Below the pieces are notes generated by a model. The model was not told the origin of the DNA. It made no database searches and saw only the letters and a program-made list of their open reading frames with translations. The translations under genes were made by a program, and so were the position numbers. DNA of 64,000 nt from Scedosporium boydii (Eukaryota; Ascomycota; Sordariomycetes; Microascales; Microascaceae): positions 62,001 through 126,000 of the forward strand of contig NJFT01000056.1 in the NCBI GenBank assembly GCA_002221725.1. The letters are read 5' to 3'. Positions 36,226 to 46,904 of the stretch are shown here, in pieces; position 1 is the stretch's first letter, and every line of letters starts with the position of its first letter.

Positions 36226-37383
36226 ATGGCCACCTCAGCTTCTACACTATGCCTGAATTGGCAGAGGGATGACATTGAGCAGAACAGCGATCTTCCTCCT
36301 ATTAGCTGGGATGCTTTAAAACACTACGCACACAATGCCAGACTCCAAGTCGATGGGATTGATTGCTCTTGTCAACTTTCTTCCGAGTACAACACGGGTG
36401 GCTTGCATGTTGTGAGGCTCGTCAACTTTGAGGATGGCTGCCAGTGGCTTGCCAGGCTCCAGCTGAACCAGCCAACACCGGAGTCCTGCCAAAGCCTACG
36501 GAACGAAGTGGACACGATGGAAGCCGTCAGGTTGCGGTCTAAGATTCCTATTCCACGAGTTTTTGCCTACGACACGGCTGATGATAGTGGCGTCGGCGTT
36601 GCCTTCATGCTGATGGAGTTCGTCCTGGGTGACACTGCTATGGATTCCTTTGGCGGCTGGGAGGTTCACAGTGGAGAGACACCTGCCCGATTTAAGGATA
36701 AGTTCCATGCAGCACTAGCAGATATCCAGGTCGAGATGGCCTCGGTACGCTTTTCTAAAATCGGGACCATCGTTTGCCAAGATGGCAAGTTTGACATTGG
36801 ACCTATCCCGGGCCTTGGAGGCCCATTCGACACGGCGACAGAATACTTCGAGGCATGGGCTAAGATGGCCGAGTTTCCTTTCGACGAGACAGTTATACGA
36901 TCCAGGACCCCGGGACACTTAGTAGATGAAGTCCTATCGGCAATTCGGACATTTCCTTCTAGACTGCAAGACCTGGCTCGATCATTTCCGTTCCAGAGTG
37001 GCCCTTTTCCGCTTATCCATACGGACCTTTGGAGCAGCAACATTATTATTGACCCGGATTACAATGTCTTGGCGGTGATTGACTGGGAGAATGCGATTGT
37101 CGGGCCTTGGGAGCTTGTGGAGTTTAACAAGGAACTTTCCATTGTCCCCCCTGCCATGGATGGGCCACTTGCCGAGGAGTGCAAGGCTGAGACTGCCATG
37201 CGTCTTGAATACATCAGACTCATCCATGAGGCAGAAGAGAAACGGCAGCTTGATGCCAAACTGTCTACCGTACTGTCCGATGAGGAGGTGCAAGCATTTG
37301 CCCACGCTTTCTGGCTATACAAAGAAGGGCGTATCGGGTTCTACAACAGGGTTCTCGACCAATTGGTCCATAGGCACCTCTGA
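36226..37383 (+). CDS. APH-fold (aminoglycoside-phosphotransferase-like) protein, fungal expansion
   Basis: Single exon, 385 residues. It follows the APH/choline-kinase fold: a VVRLVNFEDGCQWLARL strand with its Lys-replacing region, a conserved EVDTMEAVRLRSKIPIPRVFAYD segment, LMEFVLGDTAM as hinge, the catalytic loop HTDLWSSNIII near residue 264 (H-x-D-x4-N) and VIDWENAIVGPWE (metal-binding D-x-E). Catalytic residues are present, so it is likely an active small-molecule or protein kinase, but these large fungal families have unknown substrates, and antibiotic resistance should not be assumed. It sits in the accessory patch next to the solo LTR and has no introns. Confidence 0.8.
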   Translation: MATSASTLCLNWQRDDIEQNSDLPPISWDALKHYAHNARLQVDGIDCSCQLSSEYNTGGLHVVRLVNFEDGCQWLARLQLNQPTPESCQSLRNEVDTMEAVRLRSKIPIPRVFAYDTADDSGVGVAFMLMEFVLGDTAMDSFGGWEVHSGETPARFKDKFHAALADIQVEMASVRFSKIGTIVCQDGKFDIGPIPGLGGPFDTATEYFEAWAKMAEFPFDETVIRSRTPGHLVDEVLSAIRTFPSRLQDLARSFPFQSGPFPLIHTDLWSSNIIIDPDYNVLAVIDWENAIVGPWELVEFNKELSIVPPAMDGPLAEECKAETAMRLEYIRLIHEAEEKRQLDAKLSTVLSDEEVQAFAHAFWLYKEGRIGFYNRVLDQLVHRHL

Positions 37384-37981
37384 GCATATTGTTGTGGCTT
37401 CAATCGATGCAGGCCCACCAAATCTGTACACAGCAAAAGCTACTCTGACTATAAAGTTGGTTGCAGTTACCCACCAGGTGTGTCTATTTGTTGCCCTCAC
37501 TCAGCCAGACAGCACCACGCAGACCTGAGACCCTACTGACCAACAGCAGAAGCCATTCTCTTAGGGATTCACAATTCTTCATTTGATAATGAAAACCACT
37601 AGGCTACAGCCCAAAAGCTGAAGAAGACAAGGCCTTATTATGAGCTGCTGCGAAAAGCTTGTTTCTTAGTTGGTGATATGGAACTTAAGCTAACCCTAGA
37701 TGATGGTGTCCCTGGCCTGATACTTTGGAAATGGTGGGTGCTACCTTGTGCTTATCGCAGGAGATGGAAACCATTGTTGTCCATGTGGTGAGCGCAGCCT
37801 CCACGAAGAAACTAGGTATGGGCAATATAAAAGGAATGGCAGCTTTCCCCATTTCTTTCAAACTTTCCCCCTCTTTTCTTCCTGAACCTGTTTCCTCAAA
37901 CATCGACTCGAATCCCTTATTCATGAAACTCCAAGTCTTCGGACAATTGAAAACCTCAAGTTAAATCCCGAACAAATCATT
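37384..37981. promoter_or_regulatory. Intergenic region with TATA box for the next small gene
   Basis: 598 bp. A TATAAAA box at 37826-37832 is followed by a C/T-rich leader ending ACAAATCATT just before the ATG at 37982, about 150 bp downstream. This promoter-like architecture is the main external support for the small gene that follows. Confidence 0.5.
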
Positions 37982-38213
37982 ATGGTCAGTATCCTCTTGT
38001 CTAGTTCTTCCCGTCTCTTTTTGGATCTAACGCCCTACTCCCAAGCCTCCGATTGAGAAGAAGAAGAAGAAGATGGTGGAGGAGAGTTTATACGTCAAGT
38101 GCGTGACCCTTGGCTGGAAGGGTAAACGTGTCCGAAGGGGCAAGACGTGTTCCTGTGGATGGACCCGTCCTATAAATGATGGACACAATGTTATTGGTCC
38201 CAAGCGCCAGTAA
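37982..38213 (+). CDS. Candidate small basic protein, uncharacterised (56 aa)
   Basis: Not recognised. The proposed model has a first coding exon consisting only of the start codon (37982-37984), followed directly by a GTCAGT donor, a CTAAC branch point near 38027 and an AAG acceptor at 38043-38045. Exon 2 is 38046-38213. The product starts MPPIEKKKKK and has three cysteines (VKCVTL and TCSCGW) within a Lys/Arg-rich core, ending NVIGPKRQ. Without splicing, an in-frame ATG at 38073 would still give the last 46 residues. No signal peptide is visible. The TATA box and C/T-rich leader support transcription. A non-coding locus or an unrelated frame remains possible. Confidence 0.45.
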
Positions 38214-38976
38214 CTGAGGGAATCAAGCCGTCTCGGGCGTTATTTGGATGGGCATCATCAGGACAGGGCAATACCACACAAAGTTCGAATCGACGCTTCT
38301 AGACCTTTTGGAAATTGTGATAAACCGATACAGCATTTAGCCGACCTCGTAAGGGGTCGCGGGATGTCAATGGTCTCAACTTAGTTGCAAAGGGCCAGCA
38401 TTGAGAACACTCGATGTGGAGGGGGGAGTGGACGATGAGCGCTGATTTCACATTGCACTTTGTTACGAACAGCTGAAAAGCAATAGAAGACCTAGCGACG
38501 AAAGCCACTCGCACTGGCAGACTAGATGGAGCTGATTTGACTGGGGCTGAATATTCGAAGTAGGATATTGCGACGCGATGGCCCGACCCTTCCAGACCTT
38601 GTACAATTTATGAGCGGTCTAGGTTGTCTATAATTTCCGGGTGGACTGTAAGACTTGTCGCAAAGGAATTATTTTCAAGGCTGTGTCGAGGCACCTTGAG
38701 GGCGAGGTCTATATCAGAAACCTCCTTCGCGAAGCCTTAGTTCGTGTGGGTGGATGCGTGAAGTTCGCGAAGTCACGTGACAATTTCTTAGAAACCAAAC
38801 CGATGACATAATTTACGCTTCCCGGAGATGTGTCAGCAAGTTCTTGTTCCAGCTTCTCTGGAAAATTGCCTGAGCTCGAGATCAACTGAGCAGAGCTTAA
38901 CACCTTTCCATCAGGAACCCGACAACGAAAAAAATTCGCTCGACCTTCGGTCTTGTTTTCAGGAGCTACTTTAACC
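38214..38976. other. Intergenic region upstream of PHB2
   Basis: 763 bp with no recognisable gene. TCTTGTTTTCAG at 38951-38962, just before the PHB2 start, could be the 3' end of a leader intron. Confidence 0.5.
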
Positions 38977-40048
38977 ATGGCAGGTGGAAGGAATCCAATG
39001 GAGGAGGCTCTCCGCCGCTTTCAACAAGTTGCGCAGTCCGGTCGTGGAGGCTTCGGCGCTGGCGGCAGGCCACCTGCGAGAGGGCTCGGAGTTGGAATTG
39101 CTGGACTTGCAGCTGCTGGTGCCGGTCTCTTCCTCTTCCAGAATGCCCTGTTCAACGTGGACGGTGGCCACAGAGCGATCAAGTACCGAAGGATAAGCGG
39201 TGTCAGCCCGGAGATCTATGGCGAAGGTAAGGATGCGATACCATGCCTCCCACCCCCCCTTTCCCGCCCCATTGAGCGCATTGAGATACTAAAGATGCAA
39301 ATAGGAACCCATTTGATGATTCCCTGGTTCGAGACGCCCATCATATACAACGTCCGAGCGAAGCCGAGAAACGTCGCGTCCCTCACCGGAACAAAGGATC
39401 TTCAAATGGTCAACATCACCTGTCGTGTCCTCTCTCGACCCAAGGTTGAGGCTCTACCCCAGATTTACAGGACGCTAGGGCAAGACTATGATGAGAGGGT
39501 GCTCCCGTCCATCGTCAATGAGGTGTTGAAGAGCGTAGTTGCCCAATTCAACGCCAGTCAATTGATCACCCAGCGAGAGATGGTCGCCCGGCTTGTCCGA
39601 GAGAACCTGGCCCGCCGTGCCGACCGATTCAATATCGCCCTTGACGATGTTTCATTGACTGTAAGTTTACATCGCCCACGCAGTAATTGGGCCTGCAGTA
39701 TGATCGCGACTGACATTTTCAATCTAGCACCTTGCCTTCTCTCCCGAATTCACCGCCGCCGTCGAAGCCAAACAGGTCGCCCAACAAGAAGCCCAGAGGG
39801 CAGCCTTCATCGTCGACAAGGCCCGCCAGGAGAAGCAGGCTATGGTTGTCAAGGCTCAGGGTGAGGCCCGATCTGCCGAGCTTATCGGAGAAGCCATCAA
39901 GAAGAACAAGGCCTATGTCGAGCTGAAGAAGATTGAGAACGCCAGGATCATTGCCTCGACTCTGCAGGAGGCTGGTGGAAAGAACAGACTCCTCCTCGAC
40001 TCGGAGGGTCTCGGTCTTAATGTCTTTGCTGATGGGGAGAGCAAATAA
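38977..40048 (+). CDS. phb2: Prohibitin-2
   Basis: Three exons: 38977-39226, 39305-39660 and 39728-40048; 308 residues. The start is ACCATGG. An N-terminal Gly-rich stretch and membrane anchor (VGIAGLAAAGAGLFLFQNALF) precede FNVDGGHRAIKYRRISG, then across intron 1 YGEGTHLMIPWFETPIIY, and the SPFH/PHB domain with DLQMVNITCRVLSRP and VLPSIVNEVLKSVVAQFNASQLITQRE. After intron 2 come HLAFSPEFTAAVEAKQVAQQEAQRA and a C-terminal coiled coil (KAQGEARSAELIGEAIKKN). PHB2 forms ring complexes with PHB1 in the inner mitochondrial membrane and stabilises new inner-membrane proteins. All splice sites fall in conserved positions. Confidence 0.96.
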
Positions 40049-40629
40049 GAGAGGGGATAGAGTTGACGAATGGGGGGAGACGGTTAGCATAAGTGATGTA
40101 TCTGTAGGTTCTGATCATAGGGCGGTAATTGTACAATAACTCCAACTCAATGAAAATCAAGACGGTATCGACACCTCTCTCCTCCCCATATGAACCAGAA
40201 TTTTGGCATACAAGCTATGGGGAACTTAAAATCTTCAAGCCGACTTCCACACTATCGGGCCTCGAGTTTGAGCGCAGTGATCCTGTTGGATTTAATTGTT
40301 AGCAGGCACCAAGCGATTTGAAGCGAGGTGGGCCCACTGTTCTCGCCATCATTGCCGGTGCTAGCAACAAACGAACGTTGCGTCAGTGCAACGAACAGCC
40401 GCCTACGAGAGGGAGATGATTAATTGATCCGACCCCACGCTACATTTGTACAAAGCAGCTGCCCCTCCATTTTATAACCTCAAACACTGAAATCGCCATC
40501 CACGTCCCGACCTGCCTTTCCCCGTCCTAGACTCGAAATTCTATTTTACTTTAACGAGACGCTCGTTACTGTCATTTCCTCCTTTCTGCGGCTACTTCCC
40601 ACCGATCGGCCAGTTTTCCACCCCCCAAG
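40049..40629. other. Intergenic region upstream of NEDD8
   Basis: 581 bp between PHB2 and NEDD8, both +. The last 150 bases are C/T-rich and leader-like. No other gene is seen. Confidence 0.6.
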
Positions 40630-41169
40630 ATGCTCATCAAGTAAGCGCTCTCCGATCCCACCTGCCGCATTATCTACACAGGAGAAAGAAGCTAATGCGC
40701 CGGGCTTCATAGAGTGCGAACCCTCACGGGGAAGGAGATTGAGCTGGATATCGAGGCCGACTACAAGGCACGCATTACTTCCTGGTCCCTGGGCACCCGA
40801 CCTTCGTCCCTGCGGCCGTCGAACTTCTGTCCTCTGCGACGGTAGAACTTCATTAGTCCTAACATCGCTCTATCATACAGGTCTCTCAGATTAAGGAGAA
40901 GGTCGAAGAGAAGGAGGGTATCCCTCCTGTCCAACAGCGCCTGATTTACAGCGGAAAGCAAATGTACGTTGGGGCCTCTTTTAAATCCGTTTCTTGGATG
41001 CGGCTTGCCGGTCAGGACGTGGAATATATGCGACTGGAAATCCAAGGGGAAGGGATGCTAATATCACGTCTCATTCAACAGGGTCGATGACAAGACAGCA
41101 TCAGACTACGCCCTCGAACCCGGCGTAACACTCCATCTGGTCCTAGCGCTCCGTGGCGGTTCACTTTAA
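40630..41169 (+). CDS. nedd8: Ubiquitin-like protein NEDD8 (Rub1)
   Basis: Four exons: 40630-40640, 40713-40767, 40881-40963 and 41082-41169; 78 residues. The product runs MLIKVRTLTGKEIELDIE, then VSQIKEKVEEKEGIPPVQQRL, IYSGKQM, and DYALEPGVTLHLVLALRGG followed by a two-residue tail SL. The fold, length and LALRGG end are those of NEDD8 rather than ubiquitin (which ends LRLRGG). The tail would be removed to expose Gly76 before activation by the Ula1-Uba3 E1, the second subunit of which is encoded at the end of this window. Exon 1 is 11 nt. Intron 2 must use a GC donor (AAG|GCACGC) with a normal ACAG acceptor, because no GT nearby keeps the invariant DYKVSQIK junction. Confidence 0.95.
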
Positions 41170-41516
41170 GAAACGGGTGGGGTTATAACGAGAGGATCCA
41201 GAGGCACTCGAGTATGCACTTTGATGGGGGTGGAGAGTGTGGTTAGCATTTGATCCTTTGAACAAATTATTTCAATACAGAGCATGCGAATGTTTTTGCT
41301 AGCTGGTGAAAAGTGAACTTAATGAGATACGAATTTCGGGTATTTCAAATAACTATCCCCGGCTTCGACGACTCTCAGATGAATGAATGTGTATAGTCTA
41401 ATCAGGGTATTATTACAGTCGAATATAGTAGTTAAACCCTCCCTTTCCTGTTTTACCTGAACGCCTTGACTCCCCAATTTTGTTTTCCCTAATGAGCTGT
41501 TTGTATGTGCATGCAT
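41170..41516. other. Convergent intergenic region
   Basis: 347 bp between the stops of NEDD8 (+) and TFIIF beta (-). Nothing further is recognised. Confidence 0.6.
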
Positions 41517-42796
41517 CTAAAGGACATCCTCCATCTTGACTTCCTCCTCGTCCTCGACCTCAGAATCCCCATCAGCCGCGTCAGGGGCCACGTCGCCCGA
41601 GGTCTGCAAGTTGGGAGCGGCGTGCTCAGGTCGGAGAGACCAGTTGTTGGCGAAACGCCCCGTCTTGTTCAACACTGCGATCTTCTCGAGGGTCTGGCGC
41701 AGATATGCCTCGGGTTGCTTGAGCTCGGCCCGCAAAGACTTGAGCGACCAGTATTGGTATCGCGAGAAGCATTGGATAATCTTATCCATAAGTTCGCTCT
41801 CGGGGATACGAATGGTCTTCATCTCCACCTTCTTCGCCTTGGTCGGCTTAGGTTGAGATTTCTGTAGAATAGGTTAGTCGACGAGCGTAACACTAAAAAT
41901 TATACAAATCAAGAAAGGAATAAAGGAAACGCACGATAAAGTTCGAGTCCCAATCTGCAGCCCGACCCGTTCCTGTAAGAAGGATCTGGCCATTGCGGCG
42001 GTCCAGGATCTGGAGCTTGCCACTGCGGGCTGCCTCGCTTGTCTGTGCTTGAAGTAGGTGTCTCTGTTCCTCGGCGTGGACCGGCGCGCAGTTAAGCTCA
42101 AATGCGATCTTGCCATAGATTTTCGTCTTCTCTATAAGTAGCGAGAATGTTAGTGCGGCAACATACGAATCCAGGTAGTCTGCACCTACTCGGAATAGCC
42201 TTCCTGTAGTAAGGCTTATTTCGATCCCACTTAGGTTTCTCAACCTTCTCGGACCGCGCCCTCAGGATGGATAAGGGCAAGCCGGCGTTAGAAGCGTCGG
42301 ATCTAGCTTTCGATTTTGCCTTGAATCCCGGGAGGTCCGCCTCGGAAAAAACGAAATGATTCGATACCCCGGAGGAAATATCAAGGTTATATTCTCGAGG
42401 GACGGGCTGATGCTGTGCTAGGTCGGAATTGAGAAGCATCTTCATGCGAGGCTAGTTGAACGACATGAGGTTAGTTGGCGCCTCTTGGAAATCGCCGCGG
42501 GCCACAGGCTTAAGCGCCTTGGAAACTATTGGAAGTTATACCTTCATCGTGCCATCAGGTTCCGTGTCGTACCACTGCCTCAGAGTGCCGACTTGTATCT
42601 CTGTGTCATCGTCGAGTTGGGACCAAGCTTTCCACAGACCCCTAGGAATACGTGCTAGATACAAGGCACCGAACGGATTTCCTTGTATCGAAGGATCAAA
42701 GAACTCTAGATCGCCGGCATCCTCGTAGAGGTCGTCCTCGTCCATAGGAGATGGCGATACGCCAGGCTCTGGCTTGATAAACTGCTGGTCCGACAT
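41517..42796 (-). CDS. tfg2: Transcription initiation factor IIF beta subunit (Tfg2/RAP30)
   Basis: Four exons, minus strand: 42796-42542, 42451-42190, 42131-41935 and 41861-41517; 352 residues. The N-terminal dimerisation region (YLARIPRGLWKAWSQLDDDTEIQVGTLRQW) opens the core. PREYNLD, the linker PYYRKAIPKKTKIYGKIAFELNCAPV (spanning intron 2) and the C-terminal winged helix (LMDKIIQCFSRYQYWSLKSLRAELKQPEAYLRQTLE, then IAVLNKTGRFANNWSL) match TFIIF beta. The tail is acidic. TFIIF binds RNA polymerase II and brings it into the pre-initiation complex in the nucleus. The second intron has a GTAGGT donor and CTAAC branch point; the others are also GT-AG. Each splice junction falls inside a conserved block, which makes the model reliable. 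Confidence 0.94.
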
Positions 42797-43800
42797 CTCG
42801 GGGACGCGCTCGCCACGCAGTTCTGCTTGCTTTGGAGATCGTGAGCGTTAAGAGGGCAGGGCTGATGTCGGTCGGAAAGAGGCGACTGTATGCTTCGACG
42901 CGTTGGGAATCGACGTGTCGGATTCCGCAGAAAGTGGCGTGCGTAATCGTACGCGGGTTGGTCGAGGAACTGTGCGACTATTTCGGCCGGGAAAGGAATG
43001 ATCGTGGAAGATGGTTCAAGTTGTGATGTAGCTAGCTTTGTTGCCTTTGGGCGATTACGTCGATTGATCAAGACGTTGCGATCAATTAGCCGAAGTTTAT
43101 TCGGTCCCCAGAATTAGTGGAGGGGGCCACGCCGTCAACATTCGTTCCACGTTTCGGGTGGCGAACCACTAACTCTATCAAACAGCGAGCATGCCTCAGT
43201 AAAACATAACCTACTGTGCCCCTCTTCAATCGTCGACGATTTGATGCCATTACATCCTTTTGGTCCACTATATTTCACTATCCATAGCCTTGTTCTAGGC
43301 GTGTGAGCGCGGTGTACGAAGTATCTCGACGCGCTCAGGCAACTGCTAGCTTCACCTGCGGCACTGCCACGACCAGCTGCCACAGCCTCTGTCGCATTCT
43401 CCATATTGCACATTCCGATCTCCCCAGCCACTTGCCTAAACCAAGGCGGGAGATCTTCGTCTTATTCGTTTCTTCCTCAACTGTATCTTGACGATTGCTC
43501 TTTTTAGCTGGCTCTTTTCCCTTTTCTTTGCTCTCCTATCCCCTTCGTACCGCAGCCCGAGTTAGAATGTTACCTAGCTTCGATCCCCATCATCTCCCCT
43601 TCCAGATAAGCGCTCGACGACGACCTGCACCAGCGACAGACAAGTCTCGCACTTCTTTGTTAGCTCCCGAATAATCAATCTTCGATTGAGTTTCTTTTTC
43701 CATTGGGTATATCGCTACAATTTCCGTCCTTCGAGTCCCCAACCCTAGCCCAACCTCATCCTCTTGACGCTATCCTCCGCCGTGCTTTCCGGTTAATACG
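42797..43800. other. Divergent intergenic region, 1.0 kb
   Basis: Shared promoter region of TFIIF beta (-) and elongin A (+). It has one TACGAAGTA word at 43315 and a C/T-rich leader-like stretch over the last 300 bp before elongin A. Confidence 0.6.
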
Positions 43801-45144
43801 ATGCCGGTCAAGTCTTTGGTTGACCTGTGCCTCAACACGATCTTGAAGAATATAAACTTGGTTTCTGGAATCGGAGATGAGCTTCCCCATGATAACCGCC
43901 ATGTACAAAAGATTCTTGCTCGCATCCCGACCGCTGCCCAGTTGCGCGAGGTGGAGGTGAACTCTCCTCAGCTGCAAGGCCATACGGCCAAGTACTGGAA
44001 GGCCATGATCCACCGCGATTTCCCTACCGCTAGGAAAAAGAACTACGTTCCTTCGGATCCTGCTGGCTGGTGGAAGGTCTATAAGCGATATAAGAGGGAG
44101 CATGAGGAATCTTTGAGAGCCGCGACCGCCGCCTTACAGAGTGCCTTCGCCGGACTAGCGAAAGAAGAATCCGGCAATGTAGCGACGATTGTCGATGGAA
44201 AACGCCTACCAAGACCGCCTCGGACAAGCGCAGGCCGGCGGATTGGGGCCCCTCGCTCAGGCCAGCGTCAAGCTGGGTCGAGTACCTTGGCCTTTACTGC
44301 TGGGAGTAGGACGAAGCTAGTGAGTGGAAAGAACGTTCTTCGGCGCGCACGACGGGAGGCCAAGGATATAGCTGCCCAGCGAGGATCCCTAGGTGCTGTA
44401 AGCCGCGTTTCGAATGCGGCAGGGGGTCAGCTAAGGGCTGCACCCACCGGGTTCATCGAACATCATCGAGTCGCCTCTCAGCCCGAATTTCGCAAGTCGC
44501 TGCCCCCTACATCCTCTCGGCCCACCCAATCCTCGAATACTGATGCGAAGGTCACCGCAAAGAGGAAGCGAGAGGACCCCGAATGCGTTGTTATCAATGT
44601 ATCCGAGGAAGACGACTCGGATGATTTATTCGGAGAAGAGAGTGACGGGGATCGACCACCAGCAAAAGTAGCAAGACTGGGCTCTGGCAGACGGCAAAAC
44701 GCAGTTAAACGGGAACCGCTTTTTGACGGCGACGGCGGCTACAACGACAATTATGACGGCAACTCGTACTCGGTTAGTCGCAAAAATTCCGTCTCCAAGA
44801 CACAAAGCTCAAGGTCTCTTGAGGCGACGAGATTAGCATTACCGCTCAAGCGACCTAGCGCTGGTCTACTCCCGGGAAAGCCTGGATCTACCCGGTTTAT
44901 GAAATCCACATCCAGTTCCAGGCCCTCTGCGTCTTCACCGCCGCCAAAACCTTCGACTACACTCCCAGCCCTGGCAAAAGTTTCAAACTCGTCTACTATA
45001 CCATCTAATCTCAGCGCAAGGCCACGGGCAGAATCCCCTCCACAACAGCTGCAGGTAGCAGCCGCGTCTCAGCAGTCCCCCGACGTCGCCTTTCCTCGGA
45101 AGCGCAAACCGGACATCTTCATGAAACCGAGAAAGCGCACTTAA
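43801..45144 (+). CDS. ela1: Elongin A (Ela1-type)
   Basis: Single exon, 447 residues. The N-terminus holds a clear BC-box, SLVDLCLNTI at residues 5-14 (S-L-x3-C-x3-I), followed by the F-box-like elongin A domain (IGDELPHDNRHVQKILARIPTAAQLREVE) and a W-rich segment (YWKAMIHRDFP, DPAGWWKVYKRYKREHEE). The rest is low complexity and basic, with probable nuclear-localisation signals (TAKRKRED) and an acidic run (SEEDDSDDLFGEESDGD). Fungal elongin A pairs with elongin C and, in yeast, a cullin-3 ligase that ubiquitinates stalled RNA polymerase II. The role here is inferred from the BC-box and family. The disordered tail is longer than in budding yeast Ela1. Confidence 0.9.
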   Translation: MPVKSLVDLCLNTILKNINLVSGIGDELPHDNRHVQKILARIPTAAQLREVEVNSPQLQGHTAKYWKAMIHRDFPTARKKNYVPSDPAGWWKVYKRYKREHEESLRAATAALQSAFAGLAKEESGNVATIVDGKRLPRPPRTSAGRRIGAPRSGQRQAGSSTLAFTAGSRTKLVSGKNVLRRARREAKDIAAQRGSLGAVSRVSNAAGGQLRAAPTGFIEHHRVASQPEFRKSLPPTSSRPTQSSNTDAKVTAKRKREDPECVVINVSEEDDSDDLFGEESDGDRPPAKVARLGSGRRQNAVKREPLFDGDGGYNDNYDGNSYSVSRKNSVSKTQSSRSLEATRLALPLKRPSAGLLPGKPGSTRFMKSTSSSRPSASSPPPKPSTTLPALAKVSNSSTIPSNLSARPRAESPPQQLQVAAASQQSPDVAFPRKRKPDIFMKPRKRT

Positions 45145-45654
45145 TTCTCATATCCTCGGCGGACATAAATGGCTAAGCATCCTAGAATGCTTTGCTACCA
45201 CTACAAGATGAATCACGACTAGATTTTCAGGATATTGTGCATTGGGATCCGGCGTTTGGCATGGTTGCAAAGAGGTTGATATTGGACAGAGGTTAAGGGT
45301 ACGGAGGCTGCAAATGATGGGCGGGCAAGGTCTTGTGATCCTTTTTTTTCCCCTTCTTTCTCAGAGTGTGCATGGAAGCTACGGCGTGCCATTTATAAAT
45401 ATATAGTCATTGACTGGTGTATGGAGTTAGGGAAAAGAAGGAAATAAAGGAAAATCAAGAGCACCATGAATTTGGATTACAGCGCTGGGATGTCCCCGAA
45501 GTCAGCGGCTTGGTCACCATGGCCTATCCGTAGTATACAGTTAAACGTGAATGGAAATATTCTATTTGCTGGCGACATTGGGTATCATGCTATTATGTAC
45601 TAGATATCAAAAGGGCGGTAACATAGGCTGGGAAACATCCAAAACCAAGCTCTT
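45145..45654. other. Convergent intergenic region
   Basis: 510 bp between the stops of elongin A (+) and LCL3 (-). There is 3' UTR-like sequence only, with a T run near 45342-45350. Confidence 0.6.
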
Positions 45655-46562
45655 CTACGAACCACTTCCGCTCGCCTCCCCATCCCGTATTCTCGCCTTG
45701 TAAGCCCTCGGGCTCTCAAACTCACTCGCCTTCATACTCCACATTCCTACCTTCTTCGCCTTCGCCTTCGCCTCCGCCGCCTTATACACCTTCTCCCTCC
45801 CTCCGAACTCAACACCCGACTTGGCCTCGTACGTCGTGGCGAGCCCCCGCTTGAGCATCTCCAGCCCTACGTCGCGATGCAGGAAGAAGGGGAACAGGAA
45901 AGAGAATATACCGCCGCGGCGGACGTACACCGTGGCCACTACACGGTCATACTGGTCGCGCTTGTGGATGTGGGCGCGGACGCGGCGGTGGAGGATGGAG
46001 GAGGTTAGCCAGGAGAGGGCTGCGTCGGCGAACGGTTGGGCGGGGCGGCCGAAGTGGGCGCCTTCGGGGGCGTCGATTCCAGCGAGGCGGATAGGGATCT
46101 ATGGGCGCGGGTAAGAGGTTAGGGAAATGTGAACTACACTTAGTGGACAATATAGAAGGAGGAGGTGGGGGGAAGAAGGTGAGCGAGGCCTACGGTTTGG
46201 TTCTTGAGCTGGGCCTTGCTGTCTGGGACCTGTCTAAGCCAACCCCACCCAGCTAACCTGCCACCCGGAGTGTGATAGAAGTGAAAGCCGTCGCCGTCCC
46301 CGACGCTAGTCACACGACCAAAGAGAGAACGCCTGCGGAAAGCAGTGGGTTTTATGTATGCCGTCCCTGGAATTCGTCGTAAGTAGCGGGTGTAGACGCC
46401 TACGAGGCTGAGGATGCCAACGGTCGAGAGGACGGTGGGGACAAGGATTCGGAGGCGTTCGTCGTCGGGGAGGTAGTCGGAGAGGGAGGCGGATTTTGGA
46501 GGGTCTTCCTTGGAGGGCGGTGGAGGCGGCGGTGAGGAGGAATTGAAGGGCCAAGGGGCCAT
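45655..46562 (-). CDS. lcl3: Lcl3-type mitochondrial membrane endonuclease (SNase fold)
   Basis: Two exons, minus strand: 46562-46194 and 46098-45655; 270 residues. The intron has donor GTAGGC, a CTAAC branch point and acceptor CATAG. After a Pro/Ser-rich head, one membrane segment ([24 protein letters not shown], about 37-60) is followed by the thermonuclease fold: [33 protein letters not shown] (across the splice site; R and D/E of the active site), then [17 protein letters not shown] (second Arg) and a Glu/Lys/Ala-rich C-terminal helix. Lcl3 is a conserved fungal protein named from a long-chronological-lifespan screen and located at mitochondria; nuclease activity is predicted. Length and layout agree with the family. 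Confidence 0.92.
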
Positions 46563-46904
46563 GGTGAGGGTTGGGGGCAGAGAAGCTGCCGTGCTGCACA
46601 AATACAATTCAATAATGTTCAATGTTGGAGTTGGATTCTCGGAAGCTAGTGAGGATCAATTGATGCTCTAAATTGAGAATCCAGGGCTCTAAGCTTCTAA
46701 ATTTAGCAGTTGCTGACAGTTGAAGCAGCACAGGCTCACAGAGCACAGTGGAGGATACAGGCAAAGGCACAGGGACACTTCGAACATGAACACTCCGAGA
46801 AAAAAAAGACAGACCCGGCGTCTGTCTGTATGCATTCGTCATTTATACCCATCTCCTGCGTCTGCTGTATGCGGTATGTGCTGCCCAATTGGCTCAAGGC
46901 GTCA
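46563..46904. other. Short intergenic region
   Basis: 342 bp between LCL3 and the end of the APH-fold gene, both on the minus strand. Nothing further is recognised. Confidence 0.6.
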
